Source: Microbacterium sp. Leaf159 (GTDB lineage: Bacteria > Actinomycetota > Actinomycetes > Actinomycetales > Microbacteriaceae). Taken from it: a stretch of 64,000 nucleotides of DNA. Of the stretch, positions 22,015-29,425 are shown in pieces (within the stretch, counting starts at the first letter, position 1; the number at the start of each line of letters is the position of its first letter). The stretch is taken from the NCBI RefSeq assembly GCF_001423615.1, contig NZ_LMOU01000001.1:304332-368331 (forward strand), written 5' to 3'. The notes under the pieces are model-generated. The model worked only from the letters and a program-made list of their open reading frames with translations, searched no databases and had not been told where the DNA came from. Both the position numbers and the translations under genes were made by a program.

Positions 22015-23421
22015 ATGTCTTCGTTCGCAGGGCTCCGTCTCGCCGAATCCGCTCTCTCCGCCGCTCGCGCGGGGATGACCGTCACCGGGCAGAACATCGC
22101 CAACCAGACCACCCCCGGCTACACCCGTCAGCGGGTCGACCAGGTTCCGATCTCGGCTCCCGGTCAGACCGGACTGTGGCCGTCCGGGCTCGGCATCGGC
22201 GGCGGTGTCAGCGTCACCGGCATCGCCAGGCTCGGCGACGACATCCTCGACGCCCGAGTGCGCGACGCGCTGTCGACCTCCGGCTTCTGGGCAGCCAGGG
22301 CGACGGCTGCCGGCCAGGCGGAGGCCGTGATGGCCGAACCGACGAAAGACGGTCTCGCCGCGAACCTGAACCGGTTCTGGGCCGGTTGGTCCGACCTCAC
22401 CAACACCCCGGATTCGGCGGCGGCGCAGGTCGTGCTCACCAACGCGAACGTGCTGATCGGGCAGATCGCGGCCGGGTACCAGTCGATCGCGGGGCAGTGG
22501 GCCGACCTCCGTGGTCAGGTCGACAGTCAGATCGCCGACGTCAACGCCATGGCGGGGCAGGTGGCCACCCTCAACGGGCAGATCCGAGACGCGCTGCAGT
22601 CCGGCCGCAACGCCAACGAGCTGATCGATCAGCGCAACGTCCTCGCCCAGCAGCTGTCGACCACGGTCGGAGCCAAGGGCAACGTCGAAGCCGACGGGAC
22701 GCTCACCCTCCGCATCGACGGGAACGCGCTCGTCAGCGCGGACAGCAGCCGCGCGCTCGTCGCGAGCGGGCCGCGGGACATCGCGGACGCCGGACGCATC
22801 AGCGTCGCGTGGGCGGATCGCCCCGGTCTGCCGGTGACGATCACCGGAGGGCTGGTCGGCGGCACCATCAGCGCGCTGGCTCCTGCGGCGGACGGCGGCA
22901 CGCTTGCGGGCGTCGCCGCGGCGTACAACGAGACAGCCACCGCACTCGCGACAGCCGTGAACGACGTCCACCGTACGGGTGTCACCCCGTCGGGCGCCGC
23001 AGGCGGGGACTTCTTCTCGATGAGCGGCACCGGGCCCGCAGCCCTCGGGCTGGGCGTGGTTCCCACAGGCCTCGACGACCTCGCTCTCGCCGCACCCGGC
23101 GCGGGCGCCAAGGACACCACGATCGCCGACCGCATCAGTGCTCTGGGCGCATCCGCGACCGGACCGAGCAAGACGTGGTCGAGCTTCGTCACGGGCTTCG
23201 CGGTCGCGGTCGCGGGTGATGTACAGCGCGCCGATATCGCCGACATGGGTGCCGTGGCCGCGGTCACCGCCCAGCAGTCGAACGCCTCGGTCGACGGCGA
23301 CGAGGAGACGATCAACCTCCTGACCTACCAGACCGCCTACCAGGCTGCGGCTCGCGTGCTCACGGCCGTGGACGAGGCGCTGGACCTTCTGATCAACCGC
23401 ACCGGCCTCGTCGGCCGCTGA
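22015..23421 (+). CDS. flgK: Flagellar hook-associated protein FlgK
   Basis: FlgK is the first hook-filament junction protein. The 468-residue product begins SSFAGLRLAESALSAARAGMTVTGQNIANQTTPGYTRQRVD, with the GQNIANxxTPGYTRQ signature. It has a variable Ala/Gly/Thr-rich centre and the conserved C-terminus ETINLLTYQTAYQAAARVLTAVDEALDLLI. It lies between flgN and flgL, with flgL 17 bases downstream. Confidence 0.96.
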   Translation: MSSFAGLRLAESALSAARAGMTVTGQNIANQTTPGYTRQRVDQVPISAPGQTGLWPSGLGIGGGVSVTGIARLGDDILDARVRDALSTSGFWAARATAAGQAEAVMAEPTKDGLAANLNRFWAGWSDLTNTPDSAAAQVVLTNANVLIGQIAAGYQSIAGQWADLRGQVDSQIADVNAMAGQVATLNGQIRDALQSGRNANELIDQRNVLAQQLSTTVGAKGNVEADGTLTLRIDGNALVSADSSRALVASGPRDIADAGRISVAWADRPGLPVTITGGLVGGTISALAPAADGGTLAGVAAAYNETATALATAVNDVHRTGVTPSGAAGGDFFSMSGTGPAALGLGVVPTGLDDLALAAPGAGAKDTTIADRISALGASATGPSKTWSSFVTGFAVAVAGDVQRADIADMGAVAAVTAQQSNASVDGDEETINLLTYQTAYQAAARVLTAVDEALDLLINRTGLVGR

Positions 23422-23438
23422 CTCTGGGGAGAGCCATC

Positions 23439-24326
23439 ATGATCGGTCGCATCACGAGCAACACCATGACGCAGCAGTCGCTGCGGACGCTGCAGACGAA
23501 CCTCGCGGATCGCGAGCGGCTGCAGAACCAGGCCGCCTCGCAGCGCGCCTTCCGCTCGCCGAGCGAGGATCCGGCCGCGGCCGCGACGGCGCTGGGCGTG
23601 CACGGCGACCAGTCGCGAGTCGCGCAGTTCGCACGCAACCTCAGCGACGGGATGGCGTGGGTGACCACGGTCGACACCGCTCTCGGAGCGAGCGCCGACC
23701 TGCTCAACCGTGCCAGGGACCTCACCGCGCAGGGCGCGAACTCGGGTGCGCTCAGCCCCACGGCCCGCGAGTCCATCGCGCAGGAGCTGGAGTCGATCAG
23801 CGCCGAGCTGCTGGCGAAGGCGAACACCACCGTCCTCGGGCGCAGCGTCTTCGCCGGCACCAGCGATTCGGGCGCGGCGTTCGATCCGGGGACCTTCACC
23901 TTCAATGGCAGTCCGGGAGCCGGAGTGCAGCGGCGCATCAGCGACAACGAGACGGTCCGCGTCGACTTCGACGGCTCGCAGGCGTTCGGCGACGGGGCGA
24001 ACAGCGCGTTCGCTCTGCTCAACGACATCGCTGCCGAGCTGCGCGGCGGTGGGGAGGTCGGTGCCCGCCTCGCCGACATCGACGGGCGTCTGAAGGACGT
24101 CATCGCGGCCAGGGGCGCGACCGGCGCGCGCCAGGTGCAGCTCGAGAGAGCTTCGTCCCAGAACCTCTCGACATCGATCGATCTCGAAGCGAGGCGTGCC
24201 GAGGTCGAGAACGTGGACAGCCTCGAGGTGCTCGTGCGGCTGCAGTCGGCCGAGCTCGTCTTCCAATCCGCTCTGCAGGTGACCGCGAAATCTCTGCAGA
24301 CCAACCTCCTGGAGTTCATCCGATGA
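23439..24326 (+). CDS. flgL: Flagellar hook-associated protein FlgL
   Basis: FlgL is the second junction protein and is flagellin-like. The 295-residue product starts MIGRITSNTMTQQSLRTLQTNL and carries the flagellin_N-type segment SPSEDPAAAATALG at about residues 38-52. It ends with a flagellin_C-like helix, ELVFQSALQVTAKSLQTNLLEFI. The stop overlaps the fliW ATG by four bases. Confidence 0.95.
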   Translation: MIGRITSNTMTQQSLRTLQTNLADRERLQNQAASQRAFRSPSEDPAAAATALGVHGDQSRVAQFARNLSDGMAWVTTVDTALGASADLLNRARDLTAQGANSGALSPTARESIAQELESISAELLAKANTTVLGRSVFAGTSDSGAAFDPGTFTFNGSPGAGVQRRISDNETVRVDFDGSQAFGDGANSAFALLNDIAAELRGGGEVGARLADIDGRLKDVIAARGATGARQVQLERASSQNLSTSIDLEARRAEVENVDSLEVLVRLQSAELVFQSALQVTAKSLQTNLLEFIR

Positions 24327-24718
24327 CCGCCACGACCGTCGAGGCGACGGGTTTCGCCGTCGAGTTCACCACGCCGATGCACGGCCTGAGCCCGTACAGG
24401 GCGTTCACGCTCGAGCAGATCGCCGGCGCGGAAGGGCTGTACGCGCTGCGTGCTGCGGATGCAGACGTGCGGCTGTTCCTCCTGGATCCGCTCTCGGGCG
24501 ACTACGGGTACGCCCCGGCCCTGCCCGCCGATGTGCTGTCCGAGCTCGGCGCAGCCGCCGACTCGGAGATCCGCGTCTTCGTGGTGGCGAATCCCGCCGA
24601 CGACGGCGTCTACATCAATCTCCGAGCCCCCGTTCTGGTGCACGGCGTGACGGGGCGGGCCGCGCAGGTCATCCTGGATGACCAGGCGTACCCGATCCGC
24701 GCGCTCCTCGGCGACTGA
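24323..24718 (+). CDS. fliW: Flagellar assembly factor FliW, CsrA antagonist
   Basis: FliW binds CsrA and relieves its repression; free flagellin binds FliW and restores repression, coupling translation to secretion. The 131-residue product has the FliW pattern: a beta-rich N-terminus, LFLLDPLSGDYGYAPALPADVLSELG, then INLRAPVLVHGVTGRAAQVILDDQAYPIR. The ATG overlaps the flgL stop by four bases, so it is co-translated with a late secreted substrate. With csrA 3 kb upstream, this completes the CsrA-FliW pair; flagellin itself is not in the window. Confidence 0.93.
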   Translation: MTATTVEATGFAVEFTTPMHGLSPYRAFTLEQIAGAEGLYALRAADADVRLFLLDPLSGDYGYAPALPADVLSELGAAADSEIRVFVVANPADDGVYINLRAPVLVHGVTGRAAQVILDDQAYPIRALLGD

Positions 24719-24789
24719 GACCGCGCGCGAACACCCAGTGATCGGCGTGCCGCGACGAGCCGCCGACCAGAACGCACAGGAGAGATGAC

Positions 24790-25326
24790 GTGGTCGATCT
24801 GCGATCGAAGATCCATGGCGCCGGGGCGACCCAGGCGGTGAACCTCGTAGTGATGGCCTTTCATGACCGCTTCGCGTCCGACGCCGAGGGTGCGGTCACC
24901 GCTCACTACCTCGATGCTCGGGTGCACCCGGGTGATCGCAGGGCGCCGGGGCAGACGAGTCTCGCGCTCGTGTCGAAGAAGGGGACGAGGTCGACGACGG
25001 GCTTCGCGAACTCGGCACGGTACACACCGCTGCAGCTGGCGTCCATCGAGCAGGCGGCGGCCGACAACGTCACCGATCTGACCGATGCGTCGGGGAAGGT
25101 CATCGGCAGAGCTTTCGGCGTCAGGGCGGACCTGCTCATCAACAGCGGAGATGTCGTCGTGAACACCAAGACTCTGGCGCCCACCGAGCTTTCGGTCGGC
25201 GAGGACGCTGACGGTCGCGACATCCGTGCGCAGATCACCGACTCGGTGGCTGCGGCGCGGAGGGCGCGCGATGCGGCGCGCGCCCTCGTCAGTGAGCCGG
25301 CGGGCGATGCCCTCGCGCGCAGATAG
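24790..25326 (+). CDS. Hypothetical protein, 178 residues
   Basis: I do not recognise this family. The frame starts with GTG behind a strong AGGAG (8 bases upstream), so translation is likely. The product is soluble-looking, with mixed alpha/beta composition: an N-terminal VDLRSKIHGAGATQAVNLVVMAFHDRF segment, a central basic part rich in Gly, Ser and Lys, and an Ala/Arg-rich C-terminal helix. There is no signal peptide, membrane helix or metal motif. It lies 71 bases after fliW, outside the coupled flagellar genes, and before the HU-like gene. Confidence 0.7.
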   Translation: MVDLRSKIHGAGATQAVNLVVMAFHDRFASDAEGAVTAHYLDARVHPGDRRAPGQTSLALVSKKGTRSTTGFANSARYTPLQLASIEQAAADNVTDLTDASGKVIGRAFGVRADLLINSGDVVVNTKTLAPTELSVGEDADGRDIRAQITDSVAAARRARDAARALVSEPAGDALARR

Positions 25327-25546
25327 CCGAGGAAGTGCGGTGATCGTCGGAAAAGCAAAGGAAACCGAGATTCACCGCATATACCAAGGAAGAGCCTTTA
25401 GGCTCTGAGAGCACAGGCTGGGGTACTGGCAGATCCCGGCGTCGTCGCAGGAGATGGGAGACCTGCGCGCGCTGCGGATGCGGCTGGTAGGGGTACAGCG
25501 CAGAGAAGCCCGGTGACGGGCGACATTCCATGGGACGGAAGACGAC
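25327..25546 (+). other. Unassigned 220-base leader upstream of the HU-like gene, with several hairpins
   Basis: There is no gene here. The first 80 bases are A/G-rich and lower in GC than the surroundings. Visible hairpins: AGAGCC-TTTA-GGCTCT near 25393-25408; GCGCTG pairing with CAGCGC across a GGTAGGGG segment near 25470-25503; and GCCCG-GTGA-CGGGC (25508-25521, GNRA-type loop). It ends at the HU-like Shine-Dalgarno GGAAG. I could not match it to a known riboswitch. Confidence 0.4.
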
Positions 25547-25861
25547 ATGAGCACATCAAGGACGCTCGAGACGAACAGGGTGAGCAAGCGCGAGTTCGTG
25601 CAGCGATTCGCGCGACGAGGGGGCATCTCGGTCCCGGCCGCGCAGACGGCGTACAACGCGATGATCGACGAGCTGCTCGACCTGGTCGGCCGGGGGAACA
25701 CGGTGACTCTCACCAACTTCGGCAAGTTCTACCCGCAGACGCACAAGGGGCATCGCGTGCAGTTCGCGAAGGACGAAGGAGACGCCGAGGTCAATGACTA
25801 CACGGTGTTGAAGTTCTCCGCGACGCGCGAAGTGAACCGACGTGTGAAGGTGAACGACTAG
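25547..25861 (+). CDS. HU-family DNA-binding protein
   Basis: HU proteins bend and compact DNA. The 104-residue product fits the fold: SKREFVQRFARRGGISVPAAQTAYNAMIDELLDLVGRGNTVTLTNFGKFYPQTHKGH corresponds to the HU helices and the conserved NFGxF turn. The arm region lacks the usual RNPxT core and is followed by an acidic stretch and KFSATREVNRRV. This is therefore a divergent HU, not the housekeeping form. The ATG has GGAAG 7 bases upstream, and a good terminator follows at 25888, so the gene is transcribed alone or with 24790. Confidence 0.85.
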   Translation: MSTSRTLETNRVSKREFVQRFARRGGISVPAAQTAYNAMIDELLDLVGRGNTVTLTNFGKFYPQTHKGHRVQFAKDEGDAEVNDYTVLKFSATREVNRRVKVND

Positions 25862-25887
25862 CCATCGTTATCTGAACGTAAACGAGA

Positions 25888-25922
25888 ATCCCCGGAGGTT
25901 TCGACCTTCGGGGATCTTTCTT
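25888..25922 (+). terminator. Rho-independent terminator after the HU-like gene
   Basis: ATCCCCGGAGGT-TTCG-ACCTTCGGGGAT (25888-25915) is a stem with one mismatch and a TTCG loop, followed by TCTTTCTT. It is placed 27 bases after the stop codon. Confidence 0.85.
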
Positions 25923-25940
25923 GCCCGTCGCGCCCCTAGC

Positions 25941-26001
25941 ATGTAGTTGAATGTAGTTCTGGCCGCTGGGGAGGGGCCTCGCTGTGAGTCGCTGGGGAGG
26001 G
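25941..26001 (+). repeat. Two pairs of short direct repeats upstream of the flagellar sigma gene
   Basis: ATGTAGTT occurs at 25941 and 25951 (10 bases apart, one helical turn). CGCTGGGGAGGG occurs at 25964-25975 and 25990-26001 (26 bases apart). They lie between the HU terminator and the sigma-factor start, where its promoter should be, and may bind the regulator that starts the flagellar programme. Confidence 0.5.
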
Positions 26002-26032
26002 CTTGCACTTACAGTGGAAGAGACGGAACTCG

Positions 26033-26836
26033 ATGCCGATGCGCGCACGCAACCAGCTCGTGGTCGAACACCTGCACATCGTCGGTGCGGCGACCGCATA
26101 TGTGGCGTCCCGCCTCACCCAGGTCTCCCGCGATGACCTCGCCTCGGCGGGTGCGTTCGCGCTCGTCCGCGCGGCGGAGAAGTTCGATGCGACTCTCGGC
26201 GTCCCGTTCGGCGCCTTCGCACGCGGGCGCGTCAACTGGGCGCTGAAAGACGAGCTGCGGTCGATGGACTGGGCCCCGCGCGACATCCGCGTCCGGGCCA
26301 GGGAGACGACGAAGGTGCGCCAGACGCTGTCGGCGGCTCTCGGGCGCACTCCCACCGTCGCGGAGATCGCGGCTGCGATGGGGGTGGACACCGGGTCCGT
26401 GCGCGAGGGACTGGCAGATGCCGAGCGTATGCTCCTGAGCCTCGACGCCCCGGATGCGCCCGAGATCGTCTGGACCGGGTATCTCCCTGAGGAGCAGGCG
26501 ATCGCGTCCGAGCGTGACGAGTTCCTCCGCCGCGCCGTCGACGCGCTCCCGGAGCGCAAGCGCGAGATCATCCGCGCGATCTACTTCGAGGACCGCAGCG
26601 TGAAGGAGCTGGCGGACGAGTTCGGCGTCTCCCACGCCGCCGTGTCGCAGCAGCGCGCCGAGGCGGTGCGGATGCTCCGCGATGCCCTCGACCGTCACTA
26701 CGCGGATGCGCCTCTCGGTGAGACCGCGCCGACGTCACGCTCCTCCGCATCCGCTCTCGAGGCGTACTTCGAGCGGCTCGCGAGCGGAGGTCAGCGTTTC
26801 ACGCGGGCGATCCTGTCGCACGCCGTCGGCGCCTGA
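26033..26836 (+). CDS. RNA polymerase sigma factor, FliA/WhiG (sigma-28) type
   Basis: This is a compact sigma-70 family protein of 267 residues. Region 2 runs from VVEHLHIVGAATAYVASRL through RDDLASAGAFALVRAAEKFD and FGAFARGRVNWALKDELRSMDWAPRDIR, the last block being close to FliA/WhiG. Region 3 carries LGRTPTVAEIAAAMGVD. Region 4 carries ALPERKREIIRAIYFEDRSVKELADEFGVSHAAVSQQRAEAVRML. A 50-residue Ala/Ser-rich tail follows. I chose the ATG at 26033 (a second is at 26039). It is the obvious candidate to read the five GTTAC/CGATAG promoters. No anti-sigma factor FlgM gene is evident nearby. Confidence 0.9.
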   Translation: MPMRARNQLVVEHLHIVGAATAYVASRLTQVSRDDLASAGAFALVRAAEKFDATLGVPFGAFARGRVNWALKDELRSMDWAPRDIRVRARETTKVRQTLSAALGRTPTVAEIAAAMGVDTGSVREGLADAERMLLSLDAPDAPEIVWTGYLPEEQAIASERDEFLRRAVDALPERKREIIRAIYFEDRSVKELADEFGVSHAAVSQQRAEAVRMLRDALDRHYADAPLGETAPTSRSSASALEAYFERLASGGQRFTRAILSHAVGA

Positions 26837-26868
26837 CCGCACGCGCCGCGCGGCTCTCGGCATCGGCC

Positions 26869-26894
26869 CTTCGGTCTGTGCTCAGAGACCGAAG
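26869..26894. terminator. Hairpin between convergent sigma-factor and AAA+ genes
   Basis: CTTCGGTCT (26869-26877) and AGACCGAAG (26886-26894) are perfect 9-base arms around an 8-base loop that contains the AAA+ gene stop codon. No strong T-run is seen on either side. It may end both convergent transcripts. Confidence 0.45.
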
Positions 26895-27970
26895 CCGTAG
26901 CTGGCCTGCCCGACCAGGATCAGGCTGACCGTGGTGGGGTAGACCTCGGGCTCTTCGTCTTCGTCGTCGAGCAGGTCGAGCTTGTGGATCGGCACGAAGA
27001 TGCTGCCGTCCGGCTCGAAGATGAGATCCTTCGGCACGAACGAGGCGAAGATCGAGCGCGTCGAGTTGCGCAGTTCGTAGGTGCGCCCGACGTCGCCGCG
27101 CTCGAAGAGATTCATCTCGACCTCGTCCGACCAGACCTTCCCGTCGGGGAACCGGGCCTCGATGCGGTAGGTGCTCGGCTCGACCGACTTGATGTTCAGG
27201 TCTTCGACGACCTCCGAGAACAGCGTGTCCGGCTGCTCGAGCTCGAAAGCGATGGCGCGGAGGTGGTCGTAATTCAGTCGCGCGCGTCGTGAGAACAGCG
27301 CCACGTTCTCGATCTCGTCCGGGTTGGCGTTCGGCGCCTGGTCGATCAGGTACTGCCTGACCTCGTCCGGCCCCGGATACTCGAAGCGCATGTGGTAGTG
27401 GAATCGTCCTGGCCGGTTGACGATGTAGGTGCTGACGTCGGCGATGTCATTCACCGTCAGGCAGTAGATGCGCTTCACGGACGAGAGCCCGTCGAACAGC
27501 GACAGGAACTGGTTCTGCCGGTTGCTTCCGTCTCCGCCGCCGCGGCGGCCGGCGGGGAAGATCTTCTCGAACTCGTCGAAGATGATCAGGCACTCGTCGA
27601 GCGTGTCGAGGAACTCGACGATGCCGTCGTTGTCCTCCGAGACGATCACGACCGGAAGACACTGCTCACGGGCCTCCTCGGCGACCATGCGCAGGAAGAG
27701 CGTCTTGCCGATGCCCTTGTCGCCCGACAGCATCACTCCCAGACTGCGGTCGGTGAGCGCATAGGAGCGGAAGATCTTGTCGACCTTCCTGTCGCGACCG
27801 CCGTAGATGCGCTCGGTACCGACGGTGAGGTCGTCGACCTTGATGAGGCTGAAGCCCTCTTTCGAGGTGAAATGCACCCGGTAGGTGCCGAGAGGGAACA
27901 CCTGATGCGTGCGGACGGCGTCGTCGTAGACGCGGACGTGTCCACCCGTCTCGATGTAGGTGCTGGTCAA
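26882..27970 (-). CDS. AAA+ family ATPase
   Basis: A 362-residue ATPase with Walker A GDKGIGKT (about residue 85), Walker B CLIIFDEFEK (about 135-144), a sensor/arginine region ending in NRPGRFHYHMRF, and a C-terminal lid. The layout resembles single-ring AAA proteins of the FtsH/Bcs1/Rubisco-activase type, but I cannot name the substrate. After the AAA part comes a beta-rich C-terminal domain ending in Asp/Glu-rich and hydrophobic strands. I chose the TTG at 27970 because AAGGAGGAGG lies 3-12 bases upstream on the same strand and no good ATG exists. It is divergent from 28101. Confidence 0.85.
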   Translation of the reverse strand: MTSTYIETGGHVRVYDDAVRTHQVFPLGTYRVHFTSKEGFSLIKVDDLTVGTERIYGGRDRKVDKIFRSYALTDRSLGVMLSGDKGIGKTLFLRMVAEEAREQCLPVVIVSEDNDGIVEFLDTLDECLIIFDEFEKIFPAGRRGGGDGSNRQNQFLSLFDGLSSVKRIYCLTVNDIADVSTYIVNRPGRFHYHMRFEYPGPDEVRQYLIDQAPNANPDEIENVALFSRRARLNYDHLRAIAFELEQPDTLFSEVVEDLNIKSVEPSTYRIEARFPDGKVWSDEVEMNLFERGDVGRTYELRNSTRSIFASFVPKDLIFEPDGSIFVPIHKLDLLDDEDEEPEVYPTTVSLILVGQASYGFGL

Positions 27971-28100
27971 GGTCCTCCTCCTTCGCTCCCCGTTGTACAT
28001 ATCGGTCGAGATCTGCGTGCCGTAAGGCGATCGTGGAGCGATTTTCGCAGTAGCCTGAGCGGATAGCGGGCGTGGGGACGTCCGGGGTCTGGGGGCCGTC

Positions 28101-28481
28101 ATGGGTGGGTACGCAGGTGTGGAGCAGCCGGTCGACGGTTCGATCGTCATCATGGTCGAGGCGGCGCCGCAGGGACTGATGCAGTACACACTCGATCCGG
28201 ACGCCAGACGACCCGTGTGGCGCGCCGTCCTCATCGCGCACGACGACGCTGTGATCGGCGCTGCGACGTCTCCCGAGCAGACCGCCGATCTGCTCGTGCG
28301 CGGCAGTGTCGAGTGCATCCGGCGGAGCATTCCCAGCCTGGATGTCGGCGGGCTGACGATGCGCCCCGAGGTCGGACCGAACGACAACGCCCAGATCGTG
28401 GCTGCAGGTGATGCGAGGTTCCTGCGATCCGAGTGGGATGCGGTCGTCCGCGAAGCCGAGCAAGAGGTCGACGGAGCGTAG
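28101..28481 (+). CDS. Hypothetical protein, 126 residues, divergent from the AAA+ gene
   Basis: Unknown family. The protein is small and mostly alpha/beta, with DGSIVIMVEAAPQGLMQYTLDPDARRPVWRAVLIAHDDAVIGAATSPEQTADLLVRGSVECI as its main body and an acidic C-terminus. It has no signal peptide or membrane helix. It shares a 130-base intergenic region with the AAA+ ATPase, so the two may be co-regulated. The ATG at 28101 is preceded only by a G-rich stretch. Confidence 0.65.
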   Translation: MGGYAGVEQPVDGSIVIMVEAAPQGLMQYTLDPDARRPVWRAVLIAHDDAVIGAATSPEQTADLLVRGSVECIRRSIPSLDVGGLTMRPEVGPNDNAQIVAAGDARFLRSEWDAVVREAEQEVDGA

Positions 28482-28491
28482 CGCGCGCCCC

Positions 28492-29325
28492 TCAGTCCTC
28501 GACGAGGTAGGCGTCGACCATCAGTGACCCGCGGATGGCACGCAGAGCCTCGATCACGCGTTCGACGCCGCGCGCCGTGACCGACGGCATCTGCAGATCG
28601 TGCGGCCCCAGCGGCTCGAGCTTTCCCGTGCGGATGCGGATGACCTCCCAGCCGGCGGCACGCAGGGCGCGATCCTTGCGCAGGTCGGCGTCCTGGCGCT
28701 TGCCGACATGCTCTAGCCCGTGTCGGCCGACCGTGTCGTACTCGATCGCGACCCTCAGCTCGGGCAGGAGGATGTCGGGCCAGACCTCGGTATGCCGGAA
28801 GAACGGCCGGGAGACCTTGACGGCGTTGACCCCGGTGGTGACGCGGAGCCGGAACTCGATCGCCGCGCGCAGCTTCGCCTCGGCGGTGGACGCCGGTGCC
28901 GGGGCGCACACACTCAGAAACGCCTCGCCGACGGGGAGGTCGGGGGTCTTCGTGCACAGCGTGGTGGGCGGCTTGGGGCGCCTCGGGATCGCGCGGGCTT
29001 CGCCGAGGATCACCGGCTGCGGTCGGGCGAGAGCCGAGCACTCCGGGCACCACGACGACTGACGGCGCACCCGCCCTGGACGCTCGCGCTGTTCGGTGGG
29101 CGTGGCTGCGAAGCGGTGACCCATCCGGCATTCCCAGCAGAGCAGCACGTCGGCCGCTAGCGGCACCTGCGACAGCGCGATCCCGTGGTTGAGCTCGGGG
29201 TGGTACTGGCGGATCAACTCGGGATACGCCGCCCAGGCCGCACGGTAGGTGCCCTTCTCATAGGGCACGTCGAGTCCGCGCGAGAACTGGCGTCTCGCCC
29301 ACCACGACTGCACGGGTTCGGTCAC
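28492..29325 (-). CDS. Zinc-ribbon protein with PD-(D/E)XK/Vsr-like nuclease domain
   Basis: A 277-residue protein. The N-terminal half has a treble-clef or zinc-ribbon-like domain with paired CWEC and CPEC knuckles about 30 residues apart (about residues 63-96), set among Trp/Tyr-rich segments. The C-terminal half looks like a DUF559/Vsr-type endonuclease: STAEAKLRAAIEF, then DILLPELRVAIEYD, then KRQDADLRKDRALRAAGWEVIRIR, which supply the acidic and Lys/Arg positions of that fold. No methyltransferase gene is adjacent, so it is not an obvious restriction system. The stop is 10 bases from the convergent 28101 gene. Confidence 0.75.
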   Translation of the reverse strand: MTEPVQSWWARRQFSRGLDVPYEKGTYRAAWAAYPELIRQYHPELNHGIALSQVPLAADVLLCWECRMGHRFAATPTEQRERPGRVRRQSSWCPECSALARPQPVILGEARAIPRRPKPPTTLCTKTPDLPVGEAFLSVCAPAPASTAEAKLRAAIEFRLRVTTGVNAVKVSRPFFRHTEVWPDILLPELRVAIEYDTVGRHGLEHVGKRQDADLRKDRALRAAGWEVIRIRTGKLEPLGPHDLQMPSVTARGVERVIEALRAIRGSLMVDAYLVED

Positions 29326-29425
29326 GCGAGGACGCTACCCGCGGCCGCCGACATCGCGAGGAAGGACCGGACGTGACAGACTCGCGGAGACGGACGAGTC
29401 CGGGACACGGACAGAGGGAGCAGCC

